Shown here: positions 51,506 through 60,447 of the stretch, in pieces
How positions within the stretch are numbered: position 1 is the stretch's first letter
Layout of the letters: each line of letters begins with the position of its first letter
NCBI GenBank assembly: GCA_037968855.1
Contig: JBBKWH010000084.1
Span: 1-64,000, forward strand
Source of the DNA: JBBKWH01 sp037968855
GTDB lineage: Bacteria > Pseudomonadota > Gammaproteobacteria > Pseudomonadales > Moraxellaceae
DNA: 64,000 nucleotides
Direction: 5' to 3'
Made by a program: the position numbers and the translations under genes
The notes under the pieces: model-generated
Databases searched by the model: none
What the model was told of the DNA's origin: nothing
Seen by the model: the letters and a program-made list of their open reading frames with translations, nothing else

Positions 51506-51793
51506 TTACATCCGTGGGCTGGCTTGACGCTGATCATGATAGGCAGATGGTGCGCTTTCTGCGGCATCCATAGACTGCAAACGGCGCACATCATCGGCAC
51601 GTTGGGCGACAGGGCCAAGCGTCTCGATGGTATTGACTTGTGTATCAGACGAGACAGCCGCAGGCTGACCCACTCGCTCGGTGGTAGCCGATTGATTCAC
51701 CTCTGACGGCCGAAAATCACAGCCCCACAACCCAATCATTAGCGCGCTGAGTATAACCATCAGTGGTGCTTGTCTGGTGCTGTTCATTTGCAT
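51506..51793 (-). CDS. Small putative lipoprotein
   Basis: 95 residues from the ATG at 51793, with GAGGAG five bases upstream. The N terminus is a lipoprotein signal ending in the lipobox LWGC (residues about 18-21) followed by DFRPSE. Aspartate at +2 after the Cys would favour retention in the inner membrane by the usual rule. The remainder is hydrophilic (Gln, Ser, Ala, Arg) and unconserved to my eye. Function unknown. Confidence 0.65.
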   Translation of the reverse strand: MQMNSTRQAPLMVILSALMIGLWGCDFRPSEVNQSATTERVGQPAAVSSDTQVNTIETLGPVAQRADDVRRLQSMDAAESAPSAYHDQRQASPRM

Positions 51794-52198
51794 TGCCACT
51801 CCTCTATCCGGTTGGACATCGACGCTTGGTGGACGCTTGATGAGTGCCGCTAAACGATCAAAACCATACGTCAATCTGTTAGGGCCCAACATATTAAAAA
51901 GAACGTAAAATCAAAAAAACTAATCATCATGAATCACGTTGAATATCTGAGCCTACAGTAGATATGGCGTACTTTTATTCAATTACGAGTCGGCTGTTAC
52001 CTGATCACTATACTTGTTGCAAAGCACCCTTAAACAAAATGCATACTGTTGCATAGCACGCACCAAAACCACCTAACAGCATGGCCTGATCTGGCATATC
52101 CTTGTTGTATCGGCGCACATTGACCCCATCTTTAATAGTTGAGGCCACGTGAAAACCACCGCCGCCTAACTTTTTTTGTCAGCCATGAGGATCAACAG
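51794..52198 (+). other. Intergenic region before the PspC gene
   Basis: No convincing coding frame or hairpin. It is AT-rich (51890-52000) and presumably holds divergent promoters for the small lipoprotein and the PspC gene; I could not place -10/-35 boxes with confidence. Confidence 0.4.
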
Positions 52199-52405
52199 AT
52201 GACTGCCCTTGTACGTTCACGTCAACGTCGAATGATTGCCGGAGTCATGGGAGGAATTGCGGAGCATTACGGTTGGAACGCCAACTTACTGCGGCTGATC
52301 TTTGTCATTGTCTCGACACTCAGTGCAGCCGTGCCTGGTATTTTGATTTATTTGATCTTGTGGATGCTGATGCCAAACGCTAACGCGCGTCCATCGCAGT
52401 ATTAA
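52199..52405 (+). CDS. PspC-domain protein
   Basis: Small protein of 68 residues with one transmembrane helix (LRLIFVIVSTLSAAVPGILIYLILWMLMP). The N-terminal basic part (RSRQRRMIAGVMGGIAEHYGWNANLLR) is the PspC signature. AGGA lies eight bases before the ATG. It is a stand-alone short form; the phage-shock operon partners pspA and pspB are not here. Confidence 0.88.
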   Translation: MTALVRSRQRRMIAGVMGGIAEHYGWNANLLRLIFVIVSTLSAAVPGILIYLILWMLMPNANARPSQY

Positions 52406-52477
52406 TAATTTGGCATATAATGTGGTGATTTTTTGCGCTGGTGGCACGGCCTAACAGATCAATCATCAGTCCCCGTT

Positions 52478-52504
52478 GTCCGGCATCTTGTGCCGGACTT
52501 TTTT
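52478..52504 (+). terminator. Terminator of the PspC gene
   Basis: GTCCGGCA (52478-52485) pairs with TGCCGGAC (52491-52498), followed by six T (52499-52504). Confidence 0.92.
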
Positions 52505-52521
52505 ATGCGCGGGCTTAAACG

Positions 52522-52881
52522 TTAGTTGGGCTGGCTGCCCAATGCCTGACGATAACGCTCAACGTCTAAACCACACAATAAGACACCTTCGCCTTGTACG
52601 ATGGGCCGCTTGATCATGCTGGGTTGCGCCTGCATCAAGGCCATTGCACCGATGGTGGTTTCGGCTTGGTTTTTTTGTTCATCCGTCAGTTTGCGCCATG
52701 TTGTTCCGCGTTTATTAAGCACGGTATCAAGTCCCAGTTGCTCAATCCACAGCGCCAAGGTTTGCGCATCAATGGCTTGTTTTTTGTAGTCATGAAACTG
52801 ATAGGCAATGCCTAGCTCATCCAACAAGGCAAATGCTTTTTTCATGCTGTCGCAGGCTTTGATGCCATAGATGGTTAACAT
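52522..52881 (-). CDS. ArsC/Spx-family protein (YffB-like)
   Basis: Thioredoxin-fold protein of 119 residues. IKACDSMKKAFALLDE holds a single Cys at the ArsC position, without the CxxC of Spx. RGTTWRKL and IKRPIVQ match the family core with Arg residues, so it is most like YffB, a glutathione-dependent reductase-like member of unknown physiological substrate. Start at the ATG 52881. Confidence 0.85.
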   Translation of the reverse strand: MLTIYGIKACDSMKKAFALLDELGIAYQFHDYKKQAIDAQTLALWIEQLGLDTVLNKRGTTWRKLTDEQKNQAETTIGAMALMQAQPSMIKRPIVQGEGVLLCGLDVERYRQALGSQPN

Positions 52882-52912
52882 TACAATCTCTCTTCTCTAA
52901 GGAACTCACCGA

Positions 52913-54304
52913 CTAGCTCATAACAGGTCCTGAATGATTTGTTGGTGCCACATATGCGTGCGCAATCTGTGCATATAACTGCTCAATCCGATGGATGTCA
53001 TAAGCATTTTGTAGGGCCAATCGTGCATCATCGCGCACCCGTGCGGCTTCTGCCATCACCTCATGTTGATCGGCCTGAGTCATGACCGGTTGATGATACA
53101 GATAGCTCAATAGACGCAGCATGCTTTGTAGACAGCTCACATCACCACTACAATAACGACGATAACTGACCATCACCTGATATAACAACTCGGTATGCGC
53201 AATGCCTTTCATGCATATCCACGTCTGATCTACGATCTGACCTGCTAAATCAGACTTATCCGACTGAGCAGGCACACCCCAATAGAGATCTGGCGAACAT
53301 TGTACTCGCTGGGCAAATAGCTCGGTCAGCACCTCTAATGTGGATACCGCGGTCATTGGGTCATTAATACCCGGTGACATGGCCCGTACACCAATCTCGG
53401 CCAATTGTTGAAAACCAGCCAAATGATTATCTGACAGCGCCTCACGCTCATCTCGACTAAAATAAAAACAACTACGCAGCTCGTCCAACACGCTATCGGC
53501 TAAGGGTCGGCTCGATTCGAGTAACAGCGTTTGCGCCAACACAAACTGCCCTCGAAACGGATGGACCTCAATTTTGACCTGATGTTTTTGGCATAACGCC
53601 AGCAGGCGCTGCTGATCAATCGACCCCAAATAACCTGTCTGAGTACTGACACAACCATACCAAGCAGTGGTACGAATAAACGCCACACGTGCCTGTGCCG
53701 GATCAAGGCTATTGTCAACTAACGCGTCAAGCTGCTGCACCGTATCGGCACGCAACTGGGTCAAAATACTATCAACCCGAATAGAACGCGAGATCGAATC
53801 AATAAAATAAATAAACGCAAAAAAACAGAGCGAACTTAAACCAACACCTACCCAAACGGCCAAATTAATATCAATCGGATCAACCTGATCTGGCTTGATG
53901 GCAATGGTCACTATCACATCATAAAACACCGCTGCCAAATACAGGCCCAAAATCAACTGATGCTTTTTGACCCCTGTTAGCGATGGCAATACACGCGGCG
54001 AAAACCGATTGGCCGCTTGGTTCAGCAATAACATCACCATCGAAAAACTAAACACCATCATCGACAGCACTGACCCTGCCAAAAATGTCATCAGGCCACT
54101 CATGGTGTCTTGTTCAGGCACAGCAAAGATCGGCAGTTTAAGCCGCAAATAATCCGAGACATTGAGCACAGTGCTGTCAAAGTAAATCACCGCCACTGCC
54201 AAGCCCACACCCAGCAAGCCCAGCACTGCCGGATAGAACGCAATACTCTGAGTAATGCGCTGAAACCAGTGCTTAAGCGGTAAAAGAAGGTAAGGTTTAA
54301 GCAT
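52913..54304 (-). CDS. DUF2254-family membrane protein
   Basis: Inner-membrane protein of 463 residues with four hydrophobic segments in the first 180 residues (AVLGLLGVGLAVAVIYF, TFLAGSVLSMMVFSFSMVMLLL, LGLYLAAVFYDVIVTIAI, VWVGVGLSSLCFFAFIYFI). The C-terminal cytoplasmic part contains IGVRAMSPGINDPMTAVSTLE, the hallmark of DUF2254, and GAGG lies before the start. Function unknown. It is divergent from the TetR gene. Confidence 0.88.
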   Translation of the reverse strand: MLKPYLLLPLKHWFQRITQSIAFYPAVLGLLGVGLAVAVIYFDSTVLNVSDYLRLKLPIFAVPEQDTMSGLMTFLAGSVLSMMVFSFSMVMLLLNQAANRFSPRVLPSLTGVKKHQLILGLYLAAVFYDVIVTIAIKPDQVDPIDINLAVWVGVGLSSLCFFAFIYFIDSISRSIRVDSILTQLRADTVQQLDALVDNSLDPAQARVAFIRTTAWYGCVSTQTGYLGSIDQQRLLALCQKHQVKIEVHPFRGQFVLAQTLLLESSRPLADSVLDELRSCFYFSRDEREALSDNHLAGFQQLAEIGVRAMSPGINDPMTAVSTLEVLTELFAQRVQCSPDLYWGVPAQSDKSDLAGQIVDQTWICMKGIAHTELLYQVMVSYRRYCSGDVSCLQSMLRLLSYLYHQPVMTQADQHEVMAEAARVRDDARLALQNAYDIHRIEQLYAQIAHAYVAPTNHSGPVMS

Positions 54305-54473
54305 GTGACCTCATACAGAACAAAAAACAATTGGGTTGCCAATCACGCTAACCTGACTCCAGCCCAAACAACCAGTGTTGATACGTTGTGTTTGCATCCA
54401 AACCACAGCTAACAAATCCCCCCCAAACACAAGCGACCAGCGTAAAATCAACCACGTCCTGAGGAACACTCGT

Positions 54474-55010
54474 ATGCCCCGCAATAAACGCCTGCAAGAC
54501 CGTGACGAAAAACGCAAAGAAATTATTGATGCTGCGCAACAGCTTTTTTTGCAGGACGGCTATGACGCCACTGCCATGAGCAAACTGGCACAGGCTGCTG
54601 GCATTGCACCCAATACGATTTATTGGTACTTCAAGGACAAAGATGACGTGTTGGTGGCGGTTTTAACGGCCGAACTGAGCACTCGTATGACCGCCTATCT
54701 TGAGCAAACCTTTGCCTCTCCAGCCGAACGCTTACTCTGGGTTATGCAACAGCTTGAGCAAACTGGCAAGCTGGTCAGTGTGGTTCATGCGCGACTAGCG
54801 CTGTCACCGGCCATTGATGCGTGGCATCAGCGTTTTCATGATTTGATTGATGGGCTAATGGATTTAGAACTCCAGCAACTGGGTATTCCAAACGAGCATC
54901 AAAATGCGCTTAAGCATATTTGGACCTTTAGTATTGAAGGTGTCTTGGTTCACGCACTGTCAGACGCACAAAAAACGGCCATTTGTGAGGCACTACTGCA
55001 TCTGCACTAA
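54474..55010 (+). CDS. TetR-family transcriptional repressor
   Basis: 178 residues. The N-terminal helix-turn-helix runs from RKEIIDAAQQLFLQDGYDATAMSKLAQAAG to APNTIYWYFKDKDDVL, typical of TetR regulators. The C-terminal all-helical ligand-binding domain is unassigned. Start at the ATG with GAGG upstream. It is followed 59-87 bases later by an alpha/beta hydrolase gene, with a perfect palindrome in between, so the hydrolase is the likely target. Ligand unknown. Confidence 0.92.
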   Translation: MPRNKRLQDRDEKRKEIIDAAQQLFLQDGYDATAMSKLAQAAGIAPNTIYWYFKDKDDVLVAVLTAELSTRMTAYLEQTFASPAERLLWVMQQLEQTGKLVSVVHARLALSPAIDAWHQRFHDLIDGLMDLELQQLGIPNEHQNALKHIWTFSIEGVLVHALSDAQKTAICEALLHLH

Positions 55011-55068
55011 CGACTGATTCACACCGTTCGAGCGGTTAGTGATTGCACCCTTGGCTAAGTTACGCTAT

Positions 55069-55091
55069 TTTCTTGAATAACATTCAAGAAA
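55069..55091 (+). promoter_or_regulatory. Perfect palindrome, candidate TetR operator
   Basis: Arms TTTCTTGAAT (55069-55078) and ATTCAAGAAA (55082-55091) are exact inverted repeats with spacer AAC, a 23-bp dyad. It sits immediately before the hydrolase start, at a position fit for repression by the TetR protein encoded just upstream. I did not find a second copy upstream of tetR. Confidence 0.8.
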
Positions 55092-55096
55092 GACAA

Positions 55097-56029
55097 ATGG
55101 AACACCCCATGAACGCAACTCCCGTCCCGACTACACCGCCGCTGCACTCAAGTTTTGTTTCTCGGGGCATGCTGTGTGCGGCCACCTTGCACTATCCGCA
55201 GACTGACAGCACCAGCCCACTACCGGCAATTTTGATTATTCATGGCTGGGGCGGTGTGCAAGACGCACTCACCACACCATTTTATGCGGCCTTTAATGCA
55301 CTAGGCTTTGCCGTGATGACCTTTGACTACCCCACATGGGGTGACAGCCAAGGCTTGCCGCGCAATCAGATTAATCCGTGGCAACGGGTACGCGATGCCG
55401 ATGCTGCGTTGGCTCACCTCAAAAGCCAGCTTCAGATTGACCCGCGCCGCATTGTGCTGTGGGGCACGTCTTTTGGGGGTGGGCATGCTGTTGAACTGGC
55501 CGCAGAACACCCCTCATTGCTAGGTGCGATTGCGCAAGTCCCCATGCTAGATGGCCGCGATGCTTTGCTGGCAATGCCGCTGATGCAGATGTCCAAAATT
55601 TTTGCTCATGCACTGAAAGACTTAGCCCCTTTTACTGCGCCAGTTTATATTCCGGTGGTTGCACCTGAAGGTCAATTTGCCACCATGAATCGTGACAATG
55701 CTTACGATGTTCTGATGCGTGGTATTGCGCAAGCAGGTGTATCAAATCCCGACCGCTATGACAATCGAGTCACGGCTCGCTCTATTTTAACGATTGGCGT
55801 GTATCGGCCATTCAAAAAGCTCAAAAAAATCAAAGTCCCCACCTTATTGATTGGCGGTATGCGTGATAGCGTTGCGCCCTTTTCGGCACAAAAAATTGAT
55901 CGTTGGAATAATCCTTATTTGCAATATAAAACACTTGATGCTGATCATTTTGAACCTTATTTTGAGCCTGCGTTAAGCGTTAATTTGCGCTATCAGTTGG
56001 AATTTTTAAATAGCTTGATCAAGGCTTAA
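55097..56029 (+). CDS. Alpha/beta hydrolase (DUF/dienelactone-hydrolase-like)
   Basis: Cytoplasmic hydrolase of 310 residues from 55097 (or 306 from 55109). It has the oxyanion region IIHGWGGVQDAL, the nucleophile elbow LWGTSFGGGHAVELA, an acid in GGMRDSVAPFS and His in DADHFEPYF, which together give a Ser-Asp-His triad. The pattern resembles acetylxylan-esterase/dienelactone-hydrolase-like proteins. Predicted to be controlled by the upstream TetR protein. Substrate unknown. Confidence 0.85.
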   Translation: MEHPMNATPVPTTPPLHSSFVSRGMLCAATLHYPQTDSTSPLPAILIIHGWGGVQDALTTPFYAAFNALGFAVMTFDYPTWGDSQGLPRNQINPWQRVRDADAALAHLKSQLQIDPRRIVLWGTSFGGGHAVELAAEHPSLLGAIAQVPMLDGRDALLAMPLMQMSKIFAHALKDLAPFTAPVYIPVVAPEGQFATMNRDNAYDVLMRGIAQAGVSNPDRYDNRVTARSILTIGVYRPFKKLKKIKVPTLLIGGMRDSVAPFSAQKIDRWNNPYLQYKTLDADHFEPYFEPALSVNLRYQLEFLNSLIKA

Positions 56030-56034
56030 AGCCA

Positions 56035-56065
56035 CAAAAAAACCCTCGATAGCGAGGGTTTTGTG
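56035..56065 (+). terminator. Terminator after the hydrolase gene
   Basis: AACCCTCG (56041-56048) pairs with CGAGGGTT (56053-56060) around ATAG, extended outward by A/T pairs, with TTTTGTG after it. Also usable for the convergent small gene. Confidence 0.85.
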
Positions 56066-56089
56066 ATCACAGCACCAGCACCTAACCCA

Positions 56090-56290
56090 TTACTGTTGCT
56101 GTTTTTCGTACTCAGCAACCGTATCTTGACTAGAAATCACTGCCGCTTGCTGTGCTTTGGCCTCGGCTTGTTTGGCCATTTGGGTGATTTGGGCATGTTC
56201 TGGGGATGGCGCAGGCATATCGGGCTGCTGCATTCGCTGATACGCAAACACGCCGCCAATAACGACTAGGGCGATCCAAAACCATTTCAT
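56090..56290 (-). CDS. Small membrane-anchored protein (66 residues), unknown
   Basis: Open frame with AGGC about eight bases before the ATG at 56290. One N-terminal hydrophobic helix (WFWIALVVIGGVFAYQ, residues 3-18) is followed by a hydrophilic Gln/Ala-rich helical tail (ITQMAKQAEAKAQQAA) ending in EYEKQQQ. It is probably an anchored periplasmic coiled coil. No family recognised. It lies near the BI-1-like gene, both on the minus strand. Confidence 0.6.
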   Translation of the reverse strand: MKWFWIALVVIGGVFAYQRMQQPDMPAPSPEHAQITQMAKQAEAKAQQAAVISSQDTVAEYEKQQQ

Positions 56291-56423
56291 ATTGTGTGCC
56301 TATTTTTGGGCGGTATGCTGGCCTGTAGGTTGGCATTAAAGCAAGGGCTTGTCTTGCAGATTGATCAAGGACGGCTAGACACATTTGTCCGTTGATCAGT
56401 CGTATTTACAGCCCCAATCAATC

Positions 56424-57050
56424 TTAATCAAAATAACGAATTAAGCGCTCGACCCAACTGCGTAAGCCAACAATATCCATAATCAAATCAAACGCACCCG
56501 ATGCTGGCGAGTAATCCCCATCCATCCGGCTTAGAATCTGGCTCGTGTCATATAGCAACCAACCGATAAACACAGCCGTCCCCACCATGCCAAGCAACAG
56601 GCTTAAAAAACTGACATTGATAAACAGCAATAACAGGCTACCGCCTACCAAGAACCAAAAGCCGTAGCCCAATTTACTCGACAAAAAACTAAAGTCTCGA
56701 CCCGAGTAAAAAACATACGCCGTCACACCCGCAAACACCAACACACTGAGCAATGCTGAAGTGATAAACAAGCCTGCATTGGCCCGTGCCAATTGCCCAA
56801 AAAACAACCCTGTGATCAGAATAAATACAGGAAAAACAACTTTGATTGGCTGGCGCAAACCAAAAAATCCACACGCAATCCACAGCAGCGAATCAATTAA
56901 ACCGAGCGGCCAACGCAAGGATTGCGGCAGCACAAAATAAGAAAACAGACCTAATACCAACAAACTGCTTAAGCCCATCAAAAAGATCAGGTAGCTCTGT
57001 TGAATAAAGGCCAATTGCGATGGCGAAAAATCTCTTGGTAAAGCAATCAT
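56424..57050 (-). CDS. Bax-inhibitor-1 (BI-1)/YccA-family membrane protein
   Basis: Seven-helix inner-membrane protein of 208 residues, of the BI-1/TMBIM group (YccA, YbhL in E. coli). The C-terminal conserved part LYDTSQIL, with AFDLIMDIVGL before the last charged stretch WVERLIRYFD, includes the acidic residues of the family. No partner ftsH is nearby. Function in bacteria is uncertain; YccA inhibits FtsH. Confidence 0.85.
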   Translation of the reverse strand: MIALPRDFSPSQLAFIQQSYLIFLMGLSSLLVLGLFSYFVLPQSLRWPLGLIDSLLWIACGFFGLRQPIKVVFPVFILITGLFFGQLARANAGLFITSALLSVLVFAGVTAYVFYSGRDFSFLSSKLGYGFWFLVGGSLLLLFINVSFLSLLLGMVGTAVFIGWLLYDTSQILSRMDGDYSPASGAFDLIMDIVGLRSWVERLIRYFD

Positions 57051-57283
57051 CTATCATCATCCTAAGTTTTTTTTACTGACTCATGTCAGGTCGCAGTAGC
57101 ATGCCATTATCAATGCTCACTCACAATTTATTTTAAAGCCTACGCGGCGTATCCAACGCTAAGCAGTGGCTCAAAAAACACTGAGCAAAAAATCCAGATT
57201 GGCCGACTTAAACGCTTTTTGCCCTCATCCCCTCACCCCGACTATACTGTCAGTCATTTTTTCCAACATTTGCACGGACTGCC

Positions 57284-58300
57284 ATGAGCAAGGCCATCTC
57301 TAATCTGACCTTTCAAGAGTTAATTCTCGCGCTGCAACGCTTCTGGGCCGAACAAGGCTGCGTGGTGCTGCAACCTTACGATATGGAAATGGGCGCAGGC
57401 ACATTCCACACCGCCACCTTTTTGCGCGCCCTCGGCCCTGAAACGTGGAACGCCGCCTATGTGCAGCCGTCGCGCCGCCCCAAAGATGGCCGTTATGGCG
57501 AAAACCCCAACCGTTTGCAGCATTACTATCAGTTTCAGGTGGTGCTCAAGCCTAATCCGGCCAACATCCAACAACTGTATCTGGACTCGCTGCAAGCCAT
57601 TGGCATTGACACCCTGACCCACGATATCCGCTTTGTCGAAGACAACTGGGAGTCGCCAACGCTGGGTGCGTGGGGTTTGGGCTGGGACGTCTGGCTCAAC
57701 GGCATGGAAGTCACCCAGTTCACTTATTTTCAGCAGGTCGGTGGCCTTGAATGCTATCCGGTTACGGGCGAAATCACCTATGGCCTTGAGCGTCTGGCGA
57801 TGTATTTGCAGGGCGTCGATTCGGTATATGACTTGGTCTGGACGCGTGGTCAGTTTGGCACCGTGACCTATGGCGATGTGTTCCACCAAAACGAAGTGGA
57901 GCAATCGACCTATAACTTTGAGCATGCCAACGTGCCGAAGCTGTTTGAACTGTTTGATTTTTATGAAGGTGAATCTAACAAATTGATGGAAGCCGAACTG
58001 CCTTTGCCTGCCTATGAAATGGTGGTCAAAGCCTCGCATACCTTTAACTTGCTGGATGCCCGTGGTGCGATCTCGGTGACTGAGCGTCAGCGTTATATCT
58101 TGCGGGTACGTCAATTGGCCCGTGCGATTGCGCAAAGCTACGTCAATGCCCGCGCCAAGCTGGGTTTCCCAATGGCCGAACCCGCCTTGCGTGACGAAGT
58201 GCTGGCACAAATCAAATCCCAAGCCGAAAGCGATGCCCTAAAAAACAACGCTGAACAAAAGCAATCTGAAAAACAGCACGCAGCACAGGAGGCCAAATAA
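57284..58300 (+). CDS. glyQ: Glycyl-tRNA synthetase alpha subunit
   Basis: Catalytic alpha subunit of the tetrameric bacterial enzyme. 338 residues with FWAEQGCVVLQPYDMEMGAGT, the class II motif region YVQPSRRPKDGRYGENPNRLQHYYQFQVVLKP, and GGLECYPVTGEITYGLERLAMYLQG. The C-terminal 30 residues are Gln/Lys-rich (NAEQKQSEKQHAAQEAK), an extension beyond the usual approximately 300. The stop overlaps the glyS start as TAATG. The 233 bases upstream show no clear leader. Confidence 0.97.
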   Translation: MSKAISNLTFQELILALQRFWAEQGCVVLQPYDMEMGAGTFHTATFLRALGPETWNAAYVQPSRRPKDGRYGENPNRLQHYYQFQVVLKPNPANIQQLYLDSLQAIGIDTLTHDIRFVEDNWESPTLGAWGLGWDVWLNGMEVTQFTYFQQVGGLECYPVTGEITYGLERLAMYLQGVDSVYDLVWTRGQFGTVTYGDVFHQNEVEQSTYNFEHANVPKLFELFDFYEGESNKLMEAELPLPAYEMVVKASHTFNLLDARGAISVTERQRYILRVRQLARAIAQSYVNARAKLGFPMAEPALRDEVLAQIKSQAESDALKNNAEQKQSEKQHAAQEAK

Positions 58301-60369
58301 TGTCTCAACATACCGTCTTGTTTGAATTGGGCTGCGAAGAACTGCCACCCAAAAGCCTGAAAACCCTGCGTGATGCGCTCAAAAGCGAGCTGCAAAACCG
58401 TTTAACCGCTGCGGGTCTGTCGCATGGTGTGATTCATGCCTATGCCGCGCCACGTCGTTTGGCCTTATTGATTGAGAATATCGACGGCCACCAAGCCGAC
58501 CGGATGGACGAAAAACGCGGCCCTGCGGCAGTGGCAGGGTTTGATGATGACGGCAACCCGACCAAAGCCCTGCAAGGCTTTATGCGTGGTGCAGGCATCA
58601 CCGTTGATCAGCTAGAACGCATTGACACACCCAAAGGCGAATGGCTGGTGTATCGCAAAACCATTCAAGGCCAATCGCTAGACGAATTGCTACCTGCCAT
58701 GCTGCAAGACGCATTGAATGCGCTGCCAATTGCCAAACGCATGCGCTCGGCGGCCAGTCGTACCGAGTTTGTCCGTCCGGTGCAGTGGGTAGTATTGATG
58801 AAGGATGATCAAATCATCCCTGCCACCATTCAAGACTTTGCCGCCAGCAACCAAACCTATGGTCATCGCTTTCACGCGCCTGCCGCCATTACTTTGGCGC
58901 ACGCGAACGATTATTTAAGCGCCCTCAAAGCTGCCTATGTGCTGGCCGATTTTGATGCCCGTCAAGCGGTGATTGATCAACAGGTCGAAGCCTTGGCCGA
59001 TGAAGTCAACGCGCGAGCCTTGATGCCTGCCGACCTGCGCGATGAAGTCACCAGCTTGGTTGAATGGCCGGTTGCCTTGCGTGCCAGCTTTGAAGCGCGC
59101 TTTTTGCATGTACCGCAAGAAGCCTTGATTTCGACCATGCAGGACAACCAAAAATACTTCTGCTTGGTCGATCATGACGGTAAATTGCAGCCGTATTTTA
59201 TTACCGTCTCCAACATCGAAAGCCGCGATCCGGCCCAGATTATTGAAGGTAACGAAAAAGTCGTGCGTCCACGTTTGACCGATGCCGAGTTCTTTTTTAA
59301 ACAAGACCAAAAGCAGCCGTTGTTTTCTCGCCAAGACAAACTGCAAAACATGGTGTTTCAGGCTCAGCTTGGCACGCTATGGGACAAGGCCGAACGTGTC
59401 GCCAAACTCGCAGCATTTATTGCCGCTCAAGTGGGCGCAGATGTCGAGCAAGTCACCCGCGCGGCCCTACTCGCCAAGTGCGATTTGGCCTCCGAGATGG
59501 TCGGCGAATTCCCTGAACTACAAGGCATTGCCGGTAGCTACTATGCCGCGCTAGAAGGCGAACCGCGCGAAGTGTCTGAAGCCATCCGTGAGCAATATCT
59601 GCCCCGTTTTGCTGGTGATGTGCTGCCGCAAACTCAGACTGGATTTTGTGTGGCATTGGCCGACCGTCTGGACACTTTGGCGGGTATTTTTGGCATTAAC
59701 CAACCGCCAACCGGCAACAAAGACCCGTTCAGCCTACGCCGTGCTGCGATTGGTATTTTGCGTTTATTGATCGAAAAAGACGTAGCTCTACCGCTCAACG
59801 CCTTAATCGGTACTGCGCTGCAAAACTACGGCACACGCATTGCTAACCCAATGAAAACCCTTAAGGATGCCGCAGACTTTTTGCAAGGCCGTTATCGTGC
59901 CATGTACGAAGATCAAGGCATGCCAGTCGATGTGATCATGGCGGTACAAGCCTTGGGCGTTGATTCGCCGCTGGATTTTGACAAGCGCATCCGTGCTGTA
60001 CAGCACTTCCGCGCCTTGCCCGAAGCCACCGCCTTGGCCGCTGCCAACAAGCGTGTAGCGAATATTCTGGCAAAAGAAACCTTTGAGGCGGGTGCAGTGG
60101 ATGCCAGCTTGTTGATTGAGCCTGCCGAACGTGCGTTGTATGACGTGCTGGAAGGCTTGCAGCCACAGGTTGAGCCGCTGTTGGCGGCGCGCGATTACAC
60201 CCCTGCGTTGTCTAAGCTATCGGCTTTGCGTGATCCGATTGATCGCTTTTTTGATGGCGTGATGGTCAACAGTGACGATGCGGCACTTAAATTGAACCGT
60301 GTGCGCTTGCTGGCGCGTTTGCGTGGGCTGTTTATGAGTGTGGCGGATGTGAGTGTGTTGCAGGGTTAG
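58300..60369 (+). CDS. glyS: Glycyl-tRNA synthetase beta subunit
   Basis: Tetramer partner of GlyQ that binds and positions tRNA-Gly. 689 residues, normal length. It opens LFELGCEELPPKSLKTLR and carries HRFHAP, FFKQDQKQPLFSR and GFCVALADRLDTLAGIFG plus the C-terminal anticodon-binding DALR-type domain with NRVRLLARLRGLF. Coupled to glyQ by a one-base overlap. No further gene is in this operon. Confidence 0.97.
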   Translation: MSQHTVLFELGCEELPPKSLKTLRDALKSELQNRLTAAGLSHGVIHAYAAPRRLALLIENIDGHQADRMDEKRGPAAVAGFDDDGNPTKALQGFMRGAGITVDQLERIDTPKGEWLVYRKTIQGQSLDELLPAMLQDALNALPIAKRMRSAASRTEFVRPVQWVVLMKDDQIIPATIQDFAASNQTYGHRFHAPAAITLAHANDYLSALKAAYVLADFDARQAVIDQQVEALADEVNARALMPADLRDEVTSLVEWPVALRASFEARFLHVPQEALISTMQDNQKYFCLVDHDGKLQPYFITVSNIESRDPAQIIEGNEKVVRPRLTDAEFFFKQDQKQPLFSRQDKLQNMVFQAQLGTLWDKAERVAKLAAFIAAQVGADVEQVTRAALLAKCDLASEMVGEFPELQGIAGSYYAALEGEPREVSEAIREQYLPRFAGDVLPQTQTGFCVALADRLDTLAGIFGINQPPTGNKDPFSLRRAAIGILRLLIEKDVALPLNALIGTALQNYGTRIANPMKTLKDAADFLQGRYRAMYEDQGMPVDVIMAVQALGVDSPLDFDKRIRAVQHFRALPEATALAAANKRVANILAKETFEAGAVDASLLIEPAERALYDVLEGLQPQVEPLLAARDYTPALSKLSALRDPIDRFFDGVMVNSDDAALKLNRVRLLARLRGLFMSVADVSVLQG

Positions 60370-60387
60370 TTGCAGCTAAAACCAAAC

Positions 60388-60418
60388 AGAGATGGGTAAC
60401 GACATGTTGCCCATCTCT
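60388..60418 (+). terminator. Long hairpin between glyS and brnT
   Basis: AGAGATGGGTAAC (60388-60400) and GTTGCCCATCTCT (60406-60418) form a 13-bp stem with one G-U pair and loop GACAT. No T run follows (TGATCAATCT), so it may be an RNA-stabilising hairpin or a terminator that needs a factor. Confidence 0.65.
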
Positions 60419-60447
60419 TGATCAATCTAATTATTGTAGCTACATTA

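Noticed and set aside
57320..58222. A 300-codon open frame on the minus strand opposite glyQ
   Set aside because: It is antisense to a clearly conserved gene with matching codon periodicity, has no ribosome site and its product is low in recognisable motifs.
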